In this document: positions 34,502 to 43,170 of the stretch, in pieces
Layout: the number at the start of each line of letters is the position of its first letter
Position numbering within the stretch: position 1 is the first letter of the stretch
Assembly: GCF_001685415.1 (NCBI RefSeq)
Contig: NZ_CP014989.1
Span: 2,542,001-2,606,000 of the forward strand
DNA from: Serinicoccus hydrothermalis
Lineage (GTDB): Bacteria; Actinomycetota; Actinomycetes; Actinomycetales; Dermatophilaceae
Length of the DNA stretch: 64,000 bases
Direction: 5' to 3'
The notes under the pieces: generated by a model
Told to the model about the DNA's origin: nothing
The model's input: only the letters and a program-made list of their open reading frames with translations
Database searches by the model: none
Position numbers and translations under genes: made by a program

Positions 34502-35869
34502 TCAGAAGGACTGCTGGCCCTCCTTGAGCACCTCGCGGGTGTTCGGGTTGACCGAGGGACGGAACGGCACGTCGACGATCGTCGCGTCGACCGGCTCACC
34601 GGGGGTGTCGGCATACTGCTCCGGCAGCCACACCCGCACCTGCGTCCCGACCCCGCTCATCCCCCACGGGACGTAGCCCAGGGCGATGTTGGTCTCGAGC
34701 TCGGGGGAGTACCACGGCGAGGTGAGGTAGCCGACCGGGTCGTCCGAGTCCGCCGTGCTGACCAGCCAGAAGTCCGGGGCGTAGTCGGTGATCGGCTTCC
34801 CGCCGAGCCGCAGCCCGACGAGCATGAGCTCGAACGGCGGCGAGCCGGCCTCGAGCTGCTCCCGCTGCGCCTCGAGCGCGGCCTTGCCGATGTAGTCCTC
34901 CTCCTTGAGGCGCGGCACCTGGTAGGCCAGGTTGGTCTGCAGCGGCGAGGTCTCGGAGTCCATGTCCTGGCCCCAGGAGAGGATCCCGGCCTGCACCCGG
35001 CGCGGGTGCGCAGGGGCGATGACGCGCAGGTTGTGCGCCTCGCCGGCCTCGAGGACGGCGTTCCACATCTCCTCGGCGTGCAGCGTCGCGTCGTAGAGGT
35101 AGATCTCGTAGCCCTTCTCCCCGGTGAAGCCGGTCTGGGAGACGATGACCGGCAGCCCCGCGACCTCCGCCGCGGCGAGTCCGTAGTTGGGGATCTCGGA
35201 GACCACCGGACCGATGAGGTCGCGCATGAGCGCCTCGGACTTCGGGCCCTGGATCTGCACCGGGCAGACGTCGATCTCGTCGATGGTGACGTCATACCCC
35301 TTGCTGATGTTGACCCCCTGGAGCCAGAACATCAGGCTCGAGTCGGACAGGCTGAACCAGAACTCGTCCTCGCTGATCCGCAGGAGCACCGGGTCGTTGA
35401 GGATCCCGCCCGCCTCGTTGCACAGGATGACGTAGCGCGCGTGCATCGGGGTGATGGTCTTGGCCTGGCGGGTGATGACGTAGTTGACGAAGTCCTCCGC
35501 GTCCGGGCCCTTGACCTGGATCTGCCGCTCCACGGCGACGTTCCACAGGGTGACGTCGTTGACGACGGACTTGTGCTCGGCCAGCGGCCCGCCCTCCTCC
35601 ATGGAGAGGTAGCCGCGCGGGTGGTAGACCCGGTTGTAGACCTCGGCGCGCCAGACGCCGGCCTCGACCGAGAGGTGCCAGTAGGGCGACTTGCGGATGC
35701 GGGTCGAGATGAGCAGCTCGACCGGGGTGGGCCCGGTCTGGCGCAGGTTGACGGGGACGGAGCGCCCCTGCTGCACCGTCGGGTGGTTGTGGTTGGTGGG
35801 GGCCGTGTCCGGGGCCGTGGCCCCCGCCGACTGGTCCTGGGTCTGGGTGGAGATCGGGGTTGCCGCCAT
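34502..35869 (-). CDS. DmdA-like, tetrahydrofolate-dependent demethylase (GcvT family)
   Basis: A 455-aa aminomethyltransferase-fold protein. The blocks NVAVERQIQVKGPDAEDFV, NDPVLLRISEDEFWFSLSDS, PVQIQGPKSEALMRDLIG, the GFTGEKGYEIYLYD segment and RRVQAGILSWGQDM align well from memory with DMSP demethylase DmdA and its relatives. Such enzymes move a methyl group to THF, giving 5-methyl-THF, which matches the nearby MTHFR-family gene. The substrate is not shown: DMSP, a betaine or another N-, O- or S-methyl compound is possible. An N-terminal extension of about 35 residues is Thr/Gln-rich. Ribosome-binding site AGGAGGGCG precedes the ATG. Confidence 0.78.
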   Translation of the reverse strand: MAATPISTQTQDQSAGATAPDTAPTNHNHPTVQQGRSVPVNLRQTGPTPVELLISTRIRKSPYWHLSVEAGVWRAEVYNRVYHPRGYLSMEEGGPLAEHKSVVNDVTLWNVAVERQIQVKGPDAEDFVNYVITRQAKTITPMHARYVILCNEAGGILNDPVLLRISEDEFWFSLSDSSLMFWLQGVNISKGYDVTIDEIDVCPVQIQGPKSEALMRDLIGPVVSEIPNYGLAAAEVAGLPVIVSQTGFTGEKGYEIYLYDATLHAEEMWNAVLEAGEAHNLRVIAPAHPRRVQAGILSWGQDMDSETSPLQTNLAYQVPRLKEEDYIGKAALEAQREQLEAGSPPFELMLVGLRLGGKPITDYAPDFWLVSTADSDDPVGYLTSPWYSPELETNIALGYVPWGMSGVGTQVRVWLPEQYADTPGEPVDATIVDVPFRPSVNPNTREVLKEGQQSF

Positions 35870-35944
35870 GGGCGTCGCCCTCCTGTCGTGCGGGGCCGAT
35901 CCTGTGACCGGCCGAACGGTGGGCTGGTTTCCAGCGTGCTTCGG

Positions 35945-35974
35945 ACGCTACACCGCGCGTCTCGCCTGATGCAA
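35945..35974 (-). promoter_or_regulatory. Promoter of the DmdA-like gene
   Basis: On the minus strand, TTGCAT (35969-35974) and TAGCGT (35945-35950) are 18 nt apart. The -35 element and a second TTGCG (35990-35994) resemble half-sites of the GTTGC operator in the same orientation, 20 nt apart, so the regulator could bind just at or upstream of -35. Confidence 0.45.
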
Positions 35975-36027
35975 TGGTCTTCGTCATACGCAACACGGCG
36001 TGTCGCGGGTGTGGTCCGGTCCGGCGC

Positions 36028-36594
36028 TCAGGACTGCTGCTCGGAGGACCAGTCCGGGTCGCGGCCGAGGCGGGCGAGCAGCCGATCGGTCGGGGAGGCG
36101 TCGTCGGAGACCTCGAGCGGCGGGGCGCAGATCCCCGCGCTGTAGAGCGCCTCCCCCCAGCCGTCGGCCGTGGCGGTCAAGGCCGCGGCCTGCTCCTCGT
36201 CCACCGACCACGGCTGACCCGTGGCGCGGGCGACGTCGGAGGCGTGGATGACGAGATCCCAGCCGTAGAAGTCGGCCATCGTGGCTCCGAGGGTCGTCGG
36301 ACCGAAGTAGCCGTCGTACTCCCGCTCTGCGACTCCGTCCTGCAGGAGGATGTCGCAGGCCTGCTCTGCGTGCTCGGCCCATGCCCGTCCGGGGTCGCCG
36401 AGGTCGGGCGCCAGCCCGAGATCGAATCCCTGCTGCCCGAGGAAGTCGCGCTGCGTCTCGATGACGTGGGCCACGACGTCGCGCGCGCTCCACCCCGCGC
36501 ACGGCGAGGAGGCGTCCCAGCGGCCCTCCACGCCGCGGACGACGAGGGTGAACTGTGCGGCGCGGTCGGCGAAACTCTGTGCTGTGTGGTTCAT
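36028..36594 (-). CDS. TIGR03086-type DinB/mycothiol-dependent maleylpyruvate isomerase-like protein
   Basis: A 188-aa four-helix-bundle protein of the actinobacterial DinB-like group. It has the typical start (AAQFTLVVRGVEGRWDASSPCAGWSARDVVAHVIETQRDFLG) with the conserved SPC-GWSARDVVAHV motif and metal-ligand histidine, and the DLVIHASDVARATGQPWSVDEE block. Many relatives are putative mycothiol-dependent metalloenzymes of unknown substrate. It is divergent from the AraC-type gene with a 51-nt gap, so the two may be co-regulated. Confidence 0.82.
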   Translation of the reverse strand: MNHTAQSFADRAAQFTLVVRGVEGRWDASSPCAGWSARDVVAHVIETQRDFLGQQGFDLGLAPDLGDPGRAWAEHAEQACDILLQDGVAEREYDGYFGPTTLGATMADFYGWDLVIHASDVARATGQPWSVDEEQAAALTATADGWGEALYSAGICAPPLEVSDDASPTDRLLARLGRDPDWSSEQQS

Positions 36595-36632
36595 GCAGCC
36601 ACGATGGCGCGACCGTGGGTGCCGCCTCTTGT

Positions 36633-36638
36633 CATAAT
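36633..36638 (+). promoter_or_regulatory. -10 box of leaderless promoter
   Basis: CATAAT, 7 nt before ATG 36646. Confidence 0.5.
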
Positions 36639-36645
36639 CCGACAC

Positions 36646-37488
36646 ATGCCAGCCGAGGAGGGTCGCGCGCGCCTCCCCGACCCGGTCGACCGTGCGCACC
36701 TGACGGGCGTCAGCCGGCCCTCGCCACCGATCCATCGCTACATGCCCTCGCCCCACCTGCGCGACCTGGTGGAGCGCTACTGGATCCCGGTGTGGTCGCT
36801 GCCCGAGCCGTCGACGCAGAGCACGCTGCAGCACCCGGTCTGCCTCGTCGTCGTCAGCAACACGTATGCCCGCTTCTACGGCGTCGTCCGCGGCCGGTCG
36901 TCGGTGACGCTCGAGGGCGACGGCTGGGCTGTCGGGACGATGCTCACCCCGGCCGCCGGGCGGCTGGTCCTGGGCCGCTCGGTCGCGTCCGTGACCGACA
37001 CGCACCTCGACCTGGGGCAGCTGCCGGGGACGGACGCGGACGCGCTCGTGGCGCAGATCCGTCGTGCGATGGCGGACGACCCCGGTTCGCCGCGCGCGCA
37101 CACTGACGCCGTCGTGGCGACCGAGCGGTGGCTGACGGCATACCTGCCCGTCGACGACGCCGGCCTCCTCGTCAACGACCTCGTGGCCTGGGTGCGGGAC
37201 CACCCGGAGGTGACGCGGGTCGACGAGCTCGCACGGAGGGCGGGGCTGGGGGAGCGGGCGCTGCAGCGGCTCGTCGAGCAGCGCGTCGGCCTCAGCCCCA
37301 AGTGGCTCATCCAACGGCGGCGGCTGCACGACGCGGTCGTCGCGCTCAAGGCCGGGGTCGGACCCGGGGCTCTCGCGGACCTCTCGATCCGGCTCGGGTA
37401 TGCCGACCAGGCCCACTTCACCCGCGACTTCCGGGCCGTCACCGGGTTGACCCCGGGCGAGTTCGCGAGGGACCAACTGGTGCGCTGA
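36646..37488 (+). CDS. AraC-family transcriptional regulator
   Basis: A 280-aa regulator with an N-terminal sensing region (about residues 30-150, starting IHRYMPSPHLRDLVERYWIPVW) and a C-terminal AraC HTH: RVDELARRAGLGERALQRLVEQRVGLSPKWLIQRRRLHDAV is the first helix-turn-helix and LADLSIRLGYADQAHFTRDFRAVTGLTPGEF the second. This domain order, with DUF6597-like N-terminus, is common in actinobacteria. It is divergent from the DinB-like gene, which is the likeliest target. The start is ATG 36646, at leaderless distance from CATAAT; the open frame extends much further upstream without support. Confidence 0.88.
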   Translation: MPAEEGRARLPDPVDRAHLTGVSRPSPPIHRYMPSPHLRDLVERYWIPVWSLPEPSTQSTLQHPVCLVVVSNTYARFYGVVRGRSSVTLEGDGWAVGTMLTPAAGRLVLGRSVASVTDTHLDLGQLPGTDADALVAQIRRAMADDPGSPRAHTDAVVATERWLTAYLPVDDAGLLVNDLVAWVRDHPEVTRVDELARRAGLGERALQRLVEQRVGLSPKWLIQRRRLHDAVVALKAGVGPGALADLSIRLGYADQAHFTRDFRAVTGLTPGEFARDQLVR

Positions 37489-37530
37489 GGGCGTCGGCGA
37501 TGAACGCTCACCTGTGTCGGACCCGAGGCG

Positions 37531-37536
37531 TAGCGT
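37531..37536 (+). promoter_or_regulatory. -10 box of leaderless promoter
   Basis: TAGCGT, 6 nt before ATG 37543. Confidence 0.5.
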
Positions 37537-37542
37537 CGGGTC

Positions 37543-37911
37543 ATGGATGCCGAAGAAGTGGTCCCCCGGCTGGTCGAGACGATCGATGGCCACCGGTGGG
37601 AGGACCTGCCCGACCTGCTGGCGCCGGGCTTCACCAGCCGCCTCGTGCATACCGACGAGACCTTCGACCGGGACGCCTGGGTCCGGCTCAACGCGGACTA
37701 CCCCGGGTTCGAGCGGATGGAGCTCGAGGACCTCGTCGCGGACGGGGGCCGCGCGGCGTGCCGGGCGCACGTCACCGGTGTGGTCGAGGGGCGGACGGCC
37801 CACTTCGAGGTGGCGATGTTCGTGACCGTGGCCGAGGGGGTGATCCAGGAGATGACCGAGGTCTGGGCCGACCTCGACGGCGTCGCCCCCGAGGGCACCC
37901 GGCCCTCGTGA
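37543..37911 (+). CDS. NTF2/SnoaL-like fold protein
   Basis: A 122-aa protein with the cone-shaped NTF2-like pattern: an N-terminal helix (VPRLVETIDGHRWEDLPDLLAPGFTSRLVH), the DADYPGFERMELEDLVADGG segment, and strands RAACRAHVTGVVEGRTAHFEVAMFVTVAEGVIQEMTEVW. Such proteins are small isomerases, hydrolases or ligand-binding proteins; the function here is unknown. It stands alone with its own -10 box and is followed, 97 nt later, by the YCII gene. Confidence 0.75.
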   Translation: MDAEEVVPRLVETIDGHRWEDLPDLLAPGFTSRLVHTDETFDRDAWVRLNADYPGFERMELEDLVADGGRAACRAHVTGVVEGRTAHFEVAMFVTVAEGVIQEMTEVWADLDGVAPEGTRPS

Positions 37912-38008
37912 GAAGCGGATCGGCCCGTCGATGTCGAGAAGCGGGATAGCGCCCCGACGTCCAGGGTGAGCGTCGGCATCCGCCGGTGCCACGACGAGAA
38001 GGAGCACC

Positions 38009-38401
38009 ATGAAGTACGTCATCCTCATCCAGTCCAACCCCCAGCCCTGGGGCCACCCCACCAGCGACTATCTCCCGGCGTACCAGGACCAGACGCAGGA
38101 GGAGCGGGACCGCGGCAACGCCGACTTCGACGCGATGCTCAGGCAGCTCAGCGAGCGGGGCGAGCTGCTCGGGGGTGAGGCGCTGGGCGACCCGGCCACC
38201 TCGCGGCTGTTCCGCTGGGCGGATGGTGAGCGGGTGATCACCGACGGACCGTATGCCGAGGGCAAGGAGCACCTGGCCGGCTTCTTCCTCATCGACGTCG
38301 AGAGCCAGGAACGCGCCGAGGAGGTGGCCACGGCGTTCAGCGGACCCGGGGAGACGGTGGAGCTGCGGCCGGCCATGGGTGGTGGTGGCGACGCCGACTG
38401 A
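38009..38401 (+). CDS. YCII/DGPF-domain protein, partner of ECF sigma factor
   Basis: A 130-aa ferredoxin-like-fold protein. It begins MKYVILIQSN and contains the diagnostic VITDGPYAEGKEHLAGFFLIDV block (DGPF motif with DGPY here). Genes of this type are the standard neighbours of ECF42-group sigma factors, and here the sigma gene overlaps its 3' end. Its molecular role is not established. ATG 38009 follows GAAGGAGCACC, a clear ribosome-binding site. Confidence 0.85.
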   Translation: MKYVILIQSNPQPWGHPTSDYLPAYQDQTQEERDRGNADFDAMLRQLSERGELLGGEALGDPATSRLFRWADGERVITDGPYAEGKEHLAGFFLIDVESQERAEEVATAFSGPGETVELRPAMGGGGDAD

Positions 38402-39641
38402 TCCTGACGCGAAGACCTACGAGCAGGTCTGGCGCGCGGAGCGGCGGCACGTGCTCGCCGCTCTCGCGCGCCGGCACGGCGATCCGGCCGACTGTGAGGA
38501 CGCCGTGCAACAGGCGTTGCTCGCCGCGGCGGAGCAGTGGCCGCGCGAGGGTATGCCGCAGAGCCCGCGGGCCTGGCTCGTGCGGGTCGCCTCGCGTCGT
38601 CTCATCGACCAGGTCCGTGCCGACGAGGCCCGACGGCGGCGCGAGGAGGTGGTCGAGCAGCAGGAGCGCGCCCTGCACGGCGGGGCGAGCCGGCCCGACC
38701 CGCCGTCCGAGCACGAGCCCACAGCGGTCGCCGACGACACGCTCGAGCTCATGCTGCGGTGCTGCCACCCGGCGATCTCCCCGTCCTCGCGGGTCGCGCT
38801 CACCCTGCGCGCCGTCGGTGGGTTGACCACCCGTGAGATCGCCGCCGGCTTCCTCGTCCCCGAGGCGACCATGGCGCAGCGGATCAGCCGCGCCCGCGCC
38901 ACGCTGGCCGGTGACGGTGCGCGGTTCGGGAGCCCCGACACGGAGGAGCTGGCCGAGCGCCTGGCCGCCGTCCGCCACGTGGTGTCGGTGATCTTCACCG
39001 AGGGCCATCAGCGATCGTCAGGGGACACGGTGGTGGACGAGGCGTTCGCCGACGAAGCGATCCGGCTGGCGCGGGTCCTGCGCGCCGCCGATCCCGACGA
39101 CCCGGAGAGCAGCGGCCTGCTCGCCCTGCTGCTGCTCACCCACGCCCGAGCTGCCGCCCGTGCCGACCACGCCGGCGACCTCGTGCCGCTGGAGCAGCAG
39201 GACCGCACGCGCTGGGACTGCGCACTCATCGCCGAGGGTGTGCGGCTCCTCGAGGAGTGCCTGCCCGCCGGGGAGGTTGGGCCGTTCCAGCTGCAGGCGG
39301 CCGTGGCTGCCGTCCATGCCGAGGCCGCCTGTCCGCAGGAGACCGACTGGCCGCAGATCCTCGTCCTCTACCGCATGCTCGACCGGGTGGCGCCGGCGCC
39401 CGCCACCACCCTGGCGCTGGCGGGTGCCACCGCCGAGGTCGAGGGGGCGGCAGCGGGCCTGGAGGTCCTGGGCCGGATCCAGGACGAGCGGTGGCACCGG
39501 CCGTACGCGGTCCGGGGCCACCTGCTGCGGCGACTGGGCGATGAGCAGGGGGCGAGAGAGGCCTTCGCGACCGCGGCACGGCTCACGTGCAGTGTCCCGG
39601 AGCAGCGCTACCTGCACCGGCTCGTCCGGGAGCCGGGGTAG
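38385..39641 (+). CDS. ECF42-type RNA polymerase sigma factor with C-terminal extension
   Basis: About 418 aa, twice the length of a simple ECF sigma. Region 2 is YEQVWRAERRHVLAALARRHGDPADCEDAVQQALLAAAEQWP...PRAWLVRVASRRLIDQVRADEARRR, and region 4 is SRVALTLRAVGGLTTREIAAGFLVPEATMAQRISRARATL. The remaining ~200 residues form the TPR-like helical extension of this group (for example LLALLLLTHARAAARADHAGDLVPLEQQDRTRWD and LGRIQDERWHRPYAVRGHLLRRLGD), thought to control activity without an anti-sigma factor. GTG codons at 38379, 38382 and 38385 are all possible starts. The YCII partner gene overlaps. Confidence 0.88.
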   Translation: MATPTDPDAKTYEQVWRAERRHVLAALARRHGDPADCEDAVQQALLAAAEQWPREGMPQSPRAWLVRVASRRLIDQVRADEARRRREEVVEQQERALHGGASRPDPPSEHEPTAVADDTLELMLRCCHPAISPSSRVALTLRAVGGLTTREIAAGFLVPEATMAQRISRARATLAGDGARFGSPDTEELAERLAAVRHVVSVIFTEGHQRSSGDTVVDEAFADEAIRLARVLRAADPDDPESSGLLALLLLTHARAAARADHAGDLVPLEQQDRTRWDCALIAEGVRLLEECLPAGEVGPFQLQAAVAAVHAEAACPQETDWPQILVLYRMLDRVAPAPATTLALAGATAEVEGAAAGLEVLGRIQDERWHRPYAVRGHLLRRLGDEQGAREAFATAARLTCSVPEQRYLHRLVREPG

Positions 39642-39737
39642 AGGGGGCGTCCCGCACCCACCGGCGTGCACGACAGGGGTGCGCGAGGGCATACCCGCAG
39701 GTCGCCGGTGAAAGTGCACGCCGGGCGGCGCGAACGC

Positions 39738-39803
39738 TTGACACCCTTGCTGAGACGGATGAGACTTATTGCACCATACGCGCCGCGTTGCATATTACGC
39801 ACC
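39738..39803 (+). promoter_or_regulatory. Promoter with tandem putative operators, dimethylglycine dehydrogenase-like operon
   Basis: TTGACA at 39738-39743 is followed after 17 nt by a weak -10 (GAGACT, 39761-39766). Two sites of the form TTGC-N6-CGC overlap and follow it: ATTGC-N7-GCGCC at 39768-39784 and GTTGC-N7-GCACC at 39787-39803, 19 bp apart (about two helical turns). The second differs by one base from the GTTGC-N7-GCAAC operators at the IclR and reductase genes. Position downstream of -10 suggests repression. Confidence 0.5.
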
Positions 39804-39817
39804 AACGAAGGGTGAGC

Positions 39818-42403
39818 ATGAGCACCACATCCCTCCCTGCCCGCTGCGACGTCCTGGTCATCGGGGCCGGCATCGTCGGCAACTCGCTGGTCCACCACCT
39901 GGCCGAGCTCGGGTGGACCGACATCGTCCAGATCGACAAGGGCCCGCTGCCCAACCCAGGAGGGTCGACCGGGCACGCGTCCAACTTCATCTTCCCCGTG
40001 GACCACAGCCGCGAGATCACAGACCTGACCCTGGACTCGATGCGGCAGTACGAGGAGATGGGAGTGCTCACCACCTCCGGCGGCATCGAGGTCGCCCGCA
40101 CCGAGGAGCGGATGGAGGAGCTGCGGCGGCGCATGAGCTCGGCCAGGGCGTGGGGCATCGAGTCGCGGCTCGTCACCCCCGAGGAGATCGCCGAGATGGT
40201 GCCGTTCCTCGACCCCTCCGTCGTCGTCGGCGGCTTCTACACCCCGAGCGTCGGCGTCGTCGACTCGCTGCGCGCGGGCACGATCATGCGGGAGAAGGCT
40301 CAGGACAAGGGCGTCCTCACGACCGTCCCCAACGTCGAGGTCACCGGCATGACGGTCACCGACGGACGGATCTGCGCGGTGCAGACCGACAAGGGCGAGA
40401 TCGAGGCCCCCGTCGTCGTCATCGCCTGCGGCGTCTGGAGCCCGCGGCTGGCGCGCATGGCCGGCGCGCACATCCCGCTCACACCGGCGGTGCACCAGAT
40501 GATCTCCGTCGGCCCCTGCGAGCAGCTCGCCGACAAGCCCGGCGAGATCAGCTTCCCCATCATCCGCGACATGGACACCTTCTGCTACGAGCGCCAGCAC
40601 GGCTCGGACATGGAGGTCGGCTCCTACGCCCACCGCGCGATCCTGCACGAGCCGGACGAGATCCCCTCCATCGCCCAGGCCAAGCTGTCCCCGACCGAGA
40701 TGCCCTTCACCGAGGACGACTTCGACCCCCAGCTGGAGCAGGCGCTCGAGCTCATGCCCGAGCTGCTCGGCGACGAGCGCGCCGAGATCCGGTATGCCAT
40801 CAACGGCCTGCTCTCGCTCACCCCGGACGGCGCGCCCGTCCTCGGCGAGACGCCCGAGGTCACGGGCCTGTGGAGCTGCGCCGCGGTGTGGATCAAGGAG
40901 GGTCCGGGCGTCGGGCGCGCGGTCGCCGAGTGGATGACCCACGGCATACCCGAGATCGACCTGGGCCACAGCGACATCGCGCGCTTCTACCCCCACCAGC
41001 GCACCCGCGCCCACATCCGCGCCCGCACCAGCGAGGCCTTCAACAAGACCTACGGCATCGTCCACCCGGGCGAGCAGTGGGCCAGCTCGCGCCCGGTGCG
41101 GAAGTCGCCGATGCACGAGAGCCAGAAGGCGCTCGGCGCCGAGTTCTTCGAGGCCGTGGGCTGGGAGCGCCCGCAGTGGTATGCCTCCAACGAGCCGCTG
41201 CTCGAGGAGTTCGGCGACGCGGTGATGCCGCGCGAGAACGAGTGGGACTCGCGCTGGTGGTCACCGATCATCAACGCCGAGCACCTCGCGATGCGCGCCC
41301 GCGGCGGGATCGTGGACCTCAGCGCCTTCGCGATGTTCGACATCGTCGGGCCCGCCGCGCTGGACGCGGTGCAGCGGATCATCGTCGCCCAGGCCGACGT
41401 CGCGATCGGGCGGGTCGTCTACACGCCCGTGCTCGACGAGCAGGGCGGCTTCCGCTCCGACCTCACCGTCATGCGGCTCGCGCACGACCGCTTCCGCGTC
41501 GTCACCGGCGGCGCGCACGGCATGGTCGACGCCAAGTGGTTCGCCGACCACCTGCCGGACGGGGCCTCGCTGGTCGACCTGACCTCGGCATACACGACGA
41601 TCGGGGTCTGGGGTCCGCGCGCCGGCGACGTCCTCGCGAAGCTCACCGACGACGACCTCTCGCCCGAGACGTTCACGTTCGGCACCTGCCGGCTCATCGA
41701 GGTCGGCGAGCTGTCCGTCCTCGCCTCGCGCATCTCCTACGTCGGCGAGTTCGGCTTCGAGCTGTATGCCCCGATCGAGACCGGTGCGGCGCTCTGGGAC
41801 CGGCTCATCGAGGCGGGCCGCGAGCACGGCGTCGTGCCCGTCGGGATCGGGGTCTACACCGCGACCGGCCGGATCGAGAAGGGCTACCGCGCCTACGGCG
41901 CCGAGCTCGACTCCGAGCGGACCCTCGCCGAGACCGGCATGCAGCGCGCCAAGATCAAGGACGCCGACTTCATCGGCAAGGAGGCGGTCACGGCGCAGGC
42001 GCAGGAGGAGCCCCAGGCCGTGCTGTGCGCGCTGACCGTCGACGACCACACCTCCGCGAGCGGGGTGAAGCGCTACATGCTCGGCGGCGAGCCGATCCTC
42101 ACCCGCGAGGGCGAGCAGCTCACCGACGGCCACGGCCACCACCCCTACGTCACCTCCGCGGCCTCGGCGCCGAGCCTGGGCAGGCACGTGCTCATGGCCT
42201 TCCTGCCCCCCGAGCAGGCGGTCGTCGGGACCGGGCTGGCGGTGTCCTACATGGAGGAGCTCTACCCCGTCACCGTGGCGAGCGTCGACGCGACGCCGCT
42301 GCTCGACCCGGACAACCTGCGGGTCAAGAACCGCTACGACGAGCTCGAGCCGGAGGCCGCCGGCGGTGCCGTCGCGCAGGAGCCGGTGGGGGTGGCCGGA
42401 TGA
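39818..42403 (+). CDS. Dimethylglycine/sarcosine dehydrogenase-like FAD protein with GcvT domain
   Basis: 861 aa in four parts: N-terminal FAD-binding oxidase domain with CDVLVIGAGIVGNSLVHHLAELGW (dinucleotide fold), the FAO_M linker region around residues 370-425 (ARFYPHQRTRAHIRAR), a GCV_T folate domain (SAFAMFDIVGPAALDAVQRI, GGFRSDLTVMRLAHDRFRVV) and the C-terminal barrel. The family demethylates dimethylglycine or sarcosine, passing formaldehyde to THF as 5,10-methylene-THF. The usual GTTWHAAGL attachment segment reads GSTGHASNF, so the substrate may differ. It overlaps etfB by ATGA, so electrons probably go to ETF, not O2. Confidence 0.85.
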   Translation: MSTTSLPARCDVLVIGAGIVGNSLVHHLAELGWTDIVQIDKGPLPNPGGSTGHASNFIFPVDHSREITDLTLDSMRQYEEMGVLTTSGGIEVARTEERMEELRRRMSSARAWGIESRLVTPEEIAEMVPFLDPSVVVGGFYTPSVGVVDSLRAGTIMREKAQDKGVLTTVPNVEVTGMTVTDGRICAVQTDKGEIEAPVVVIACGVWSPRLARMAGAHIPLTPAVHQMISVGPCEQLADKPGEISFPIIRDMDTFCYERQHGSDMEVGSYAHRAILHEPDEIPSIAQAKLSPTEMPFTEDDFDPQLEQALELMPELLGDERAEIRYAINGLLSLTPDGAPVLGETPEVTGLWSCAAVWIKEGPGVGRAVAEWMTHGIPEIDLGHSDIARFYPHQRTRAHIRARTSEAFNKTYGIVHPGEQWASSRPVRKSPMHESQKALGAEFFEAVGWERPQWYASNEPLLEEFGDAVMPRENEWDSRWWSPIINAEHLAMRARGGIVDLSAFAMFDIVGPAALDAVQRIIVAQADVAIGRVVYTPVLDEQGGFRSDLTVMRLAHDRFRVVTGGAHGMVDAKWFADHLPDGASLVDLTSAYTTIGVWGPRAGDVLAKLTDDDLSPETFTFGTCRLIEVGELSVLASRISYVGEFGFELYAPIETGAALWDRLIEAGREHGVVPVGIGVYTATGRIEKGYRAYGAELDSERTLAETGMQRAKIKDADFIGKEAVTAQAQEEPQAVLCALTVDDHTSASGVKRYMLGGEPILTREGEQLTDGHGHHPYVTSAASAPSLGRHVLMAFLPPEQAVVGTGLAVSYMEELYPVTVASVDATPLLDPDNLRVKNRYDELEPEAAGGAVAQEPVGVAG

Positions 42404-43170
42404 CCGACGTGCTGGTCTGCGTCAAGCGGGTGCCCGACACCTCCGGCGAGGTCGTCCTCACCGCCGACGGCGGCGGCGTCGACGGGCGGTATGCCGGGTG
42501 GACGATGAGCGCGCACGAGGAGTGCGCGGTCGAGATCGCGGCCGGGATCGCCGGTGACACGGGCGGCTCGGTCACGGTGCTGACGCTCGGCGACGAGGAC
42601 AGCGTCGAGCAGCTGCGCTCGGCGCTCGCCGTCGGCGCGAACGACGCGGTGCGGATCGACGCCACGGCCGACGACTACGGCCCGGCCGACGTGGCGGGCG
42701 CGATCGCCGAGGTGGTCCGCGGCCGTGAGGCGGGCGGCGAGGGCTACGGCGTCGTCCTGCTCGGCAACGACGCCGCGGACACCGGGGACCACCAGGTCGG
42801 GATCCGGCTCGCCCACCTGCTGGACCGGCCCGTCGTGGCGGGGGCGCAGGAGGTGATGGCGAGCGGCGACCGGCTGGAGGTGCGCGTCGGGACCCCGGCG
42901 GGGACCGAGATCTACGACCTCCCGGTGCCGGCCGTGCTCACCGTCCTCGAGGGCGGCGTCGAGCCGCGCTACCCCAACATCAGCGGCCGGATGAAGGCCA
43001 AGAAGGCGCAGGTCGAGGTGGTCGAGCCCGGCGCCGCGCCGCAGGGATCGGGACGGCTCGGCCTGCGGGTCCTGCCGCCGCCGGAGAGCAACGTCGAGAT
43101 GCTCGGCGAGGGGCCGGCCGCCGCGCCGCGCCTGGTCGCCGTGCTGCGGGAGATCGGAGTCGTGCGATGA
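42400..43170 (+). CDS. etfB: Electron transfer flavoprotein beta subunit
   Basis: 256 aa, AMP-binding subunit of ETF. It opens with the typical MTDVLVCVKRVPDTSGEVVL and has the ETF-beta signature-like region VEPRYPNISGRMKAKKAQVE near residue 190. Wedged between the flavoprotein dehydrogenase and etfA with ATGA overlaps on both sides, it is likely a dedicated electron acceptor for this dehydrogenase rather than the housekeeping ETF of fatty acid oxidation. Confidence 0.92.
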   Translation: MTDVLVCVKRVPDTSGEVVLTADGGGVDGRYAGWTMSAHEECAVEIAAGIAGDTGGSVTVLTLGDEDSVEQLRSALAVGANDAVRIDATADDYGPADVAGAIAEVVRGREAGGEGYGVVLLGNDAADTGDHQVGIRLAHLLDRPVVAGAQEVMASGDRLEVRVGTPAGTEIYDLPVPAVLTVLEGGVEPRYPNISGRMKAKKAQVEVVEPGAAPQGSGRLGLRVLPPPESNVEMLGEGPAAAPRLVAVLREIGVVR

